DNA of 5,572 nt. Source: Alphaproteobacteria bacterium (GTDB lineage Bacteria; Pseudomonadota; Alphaproteobacteria; Micavibrionales; Micavibrionaceae). Below are positions 5,127 through 5,572 of the stretch, in pieces (the stretch's first letter is position 1; every line of letters begins with the position of its first letter). Below the pieces are notes generated by a model that worked only from the letters and a program-made list of their open reading frames with translations, was not told the origin of the DNA and did no database searches. The stretch spans positions 1 through 5,572 of the forward strand of contig JAUICS010000117.1 in the NCBI GenBank assembly GCA_030427765.1, written 5' to 3'. The position numbers and the translations under genes are program-made.

Positions 5127-5561
5127 TTACGCAGCTAATTGAGGTAATCTTGATGGCTCGACATAACCGTTATTGTTAGCATTCTGGCTCTTACGATGCT
5201 GCGTAATCCTAAGCTCAATTTCCTGCATCATCGTATCCAGACGGTCACGCACCATTTGCTCAACGATTTCCGGTTGGCCTGAATATACTGGCCCCCCTTT
5301 TCTGCTTTCTGAATAACGGCGTGTATCATACTTGTAGTATTTTTCACGTCCCCAAATACGTATTTTATCGTCAGTGCTTAGCTCATCATTCGTAGCCAGC
5401 AATATGTACCCTATCTCTCCATAGAAGCGTTCAACGGTCCGATAATGAAAAGCACTTACATCACTGATATTAAGCAGTTCAGGATATCTTTGCAATGTCT
5501 GCAATGCGTCCTGCAACAACTCATAATCAATATCGGCTCCATGCAAATCATAACTATGCAT
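5127..5561 (-). CDS. Uncharacterised small charged protein, possibly 5'-truncated by the window edge
   Basis: This 144-residue reading frame from ATG 5561 matches no family I know. It has no signal peptide or membrane helix. The N-terminal half is helical and acidic to neutral. The middle (about 66-95) is very rich in Lys, Arg and Tyr (GREKYYKYDTRRYSESRKGG). Residues about 97-124 form a long charged helix that could be a coiled coil, followed by an Asn-rich, probably disordered tail. No Shine-Dalgarno sequence lies in the 11 bases visible upstream, and the frame stays open to the window end. The true start may therefore lie beyond 5572. The stop at 5127 converges on the 4279-5106 gene across 20 nt. 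Confidence 0.7.
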   Translation of the reverse strand: MHSYDLHGADIDYELLQDALQTLQRYPELLNISDVSAFHYRTVERFYGEIGYILLATNDELSTDDKIRIWGREKYYKYDTRRYSESRKGGPVYSGQPEIVEQMVRDRLDTMMQEIELRITQHRKSQNANNNGYVEPSRLPQLAA

Positions 5562-5572
5562 AATGTTTATGA

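Overview
The window looks like chromosomal DNA from a proteobacterium, most likely an alphaproteobacterium. The basis is the style of the DEAD-box helicase (RhlE-like core with a DETD motif II and a long basic tail), a DUF2798 membrane protein, and dispersed palindromic repeats of a kind common in that class. A Micavibrio-like or other free-living lineage would fit, but nothing here fixes the genus. There are no tRNA or rRNA genes, no CRISPR array, and no transposase or integrase.

Layout. Positions 34-264 (+) encode a small two-helix DUF2798 membrane protein. Positions 265-552 hold no convincing gene but contain four inverted-repeat structures: a hairpin right after the stop, a two-armed repeat with a 9-nt rhythm, a nested hairpin inside a short inverted repeat, and a 9-bp stem just behind the helicase stop. 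Positions 553-2412 (-) encode a 619-residue DEAD-box RNA helicase. Its C-terminal 40 percent is a low-complexity, lysine/arginine-rich repeat tail. Positions 2413-2765 form a 353-nt divergent intergenic region. It holds a probable long, structured leader for the helicase whose ribosome binding site lies in an 11-bp inverted repeat, a TTGACA-type promoter, and a perfect DnaA box beside that promoter.

From 2766 onward lie four genes I do not recognise: an exported eight-cysteine protein (2766-3473, +), a cytoplasmic protein with a weak nucleotidyltransferase-like Asp-Ile-Asp motif (3499-4140, -), a cytoplasmic beta-rich protein (4279-5106, +), and a small charged protein whose 5' end may lie outside the window (5127-5561, -). 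Strand alternates at every gene, so there are no operons. The middle pair is divergent and shares a 138-nt control region with two promoter-like sequences around one dyad, suggesting joint regulation. The other pairs converge with only 20-25 nt between stop codons.

The best leads are the helicase leader, the DnaA box next to its promoter, and the block of unfamiliar genes. I see no complete known defence, secretion or biosynthetic system, and I do not claim one.
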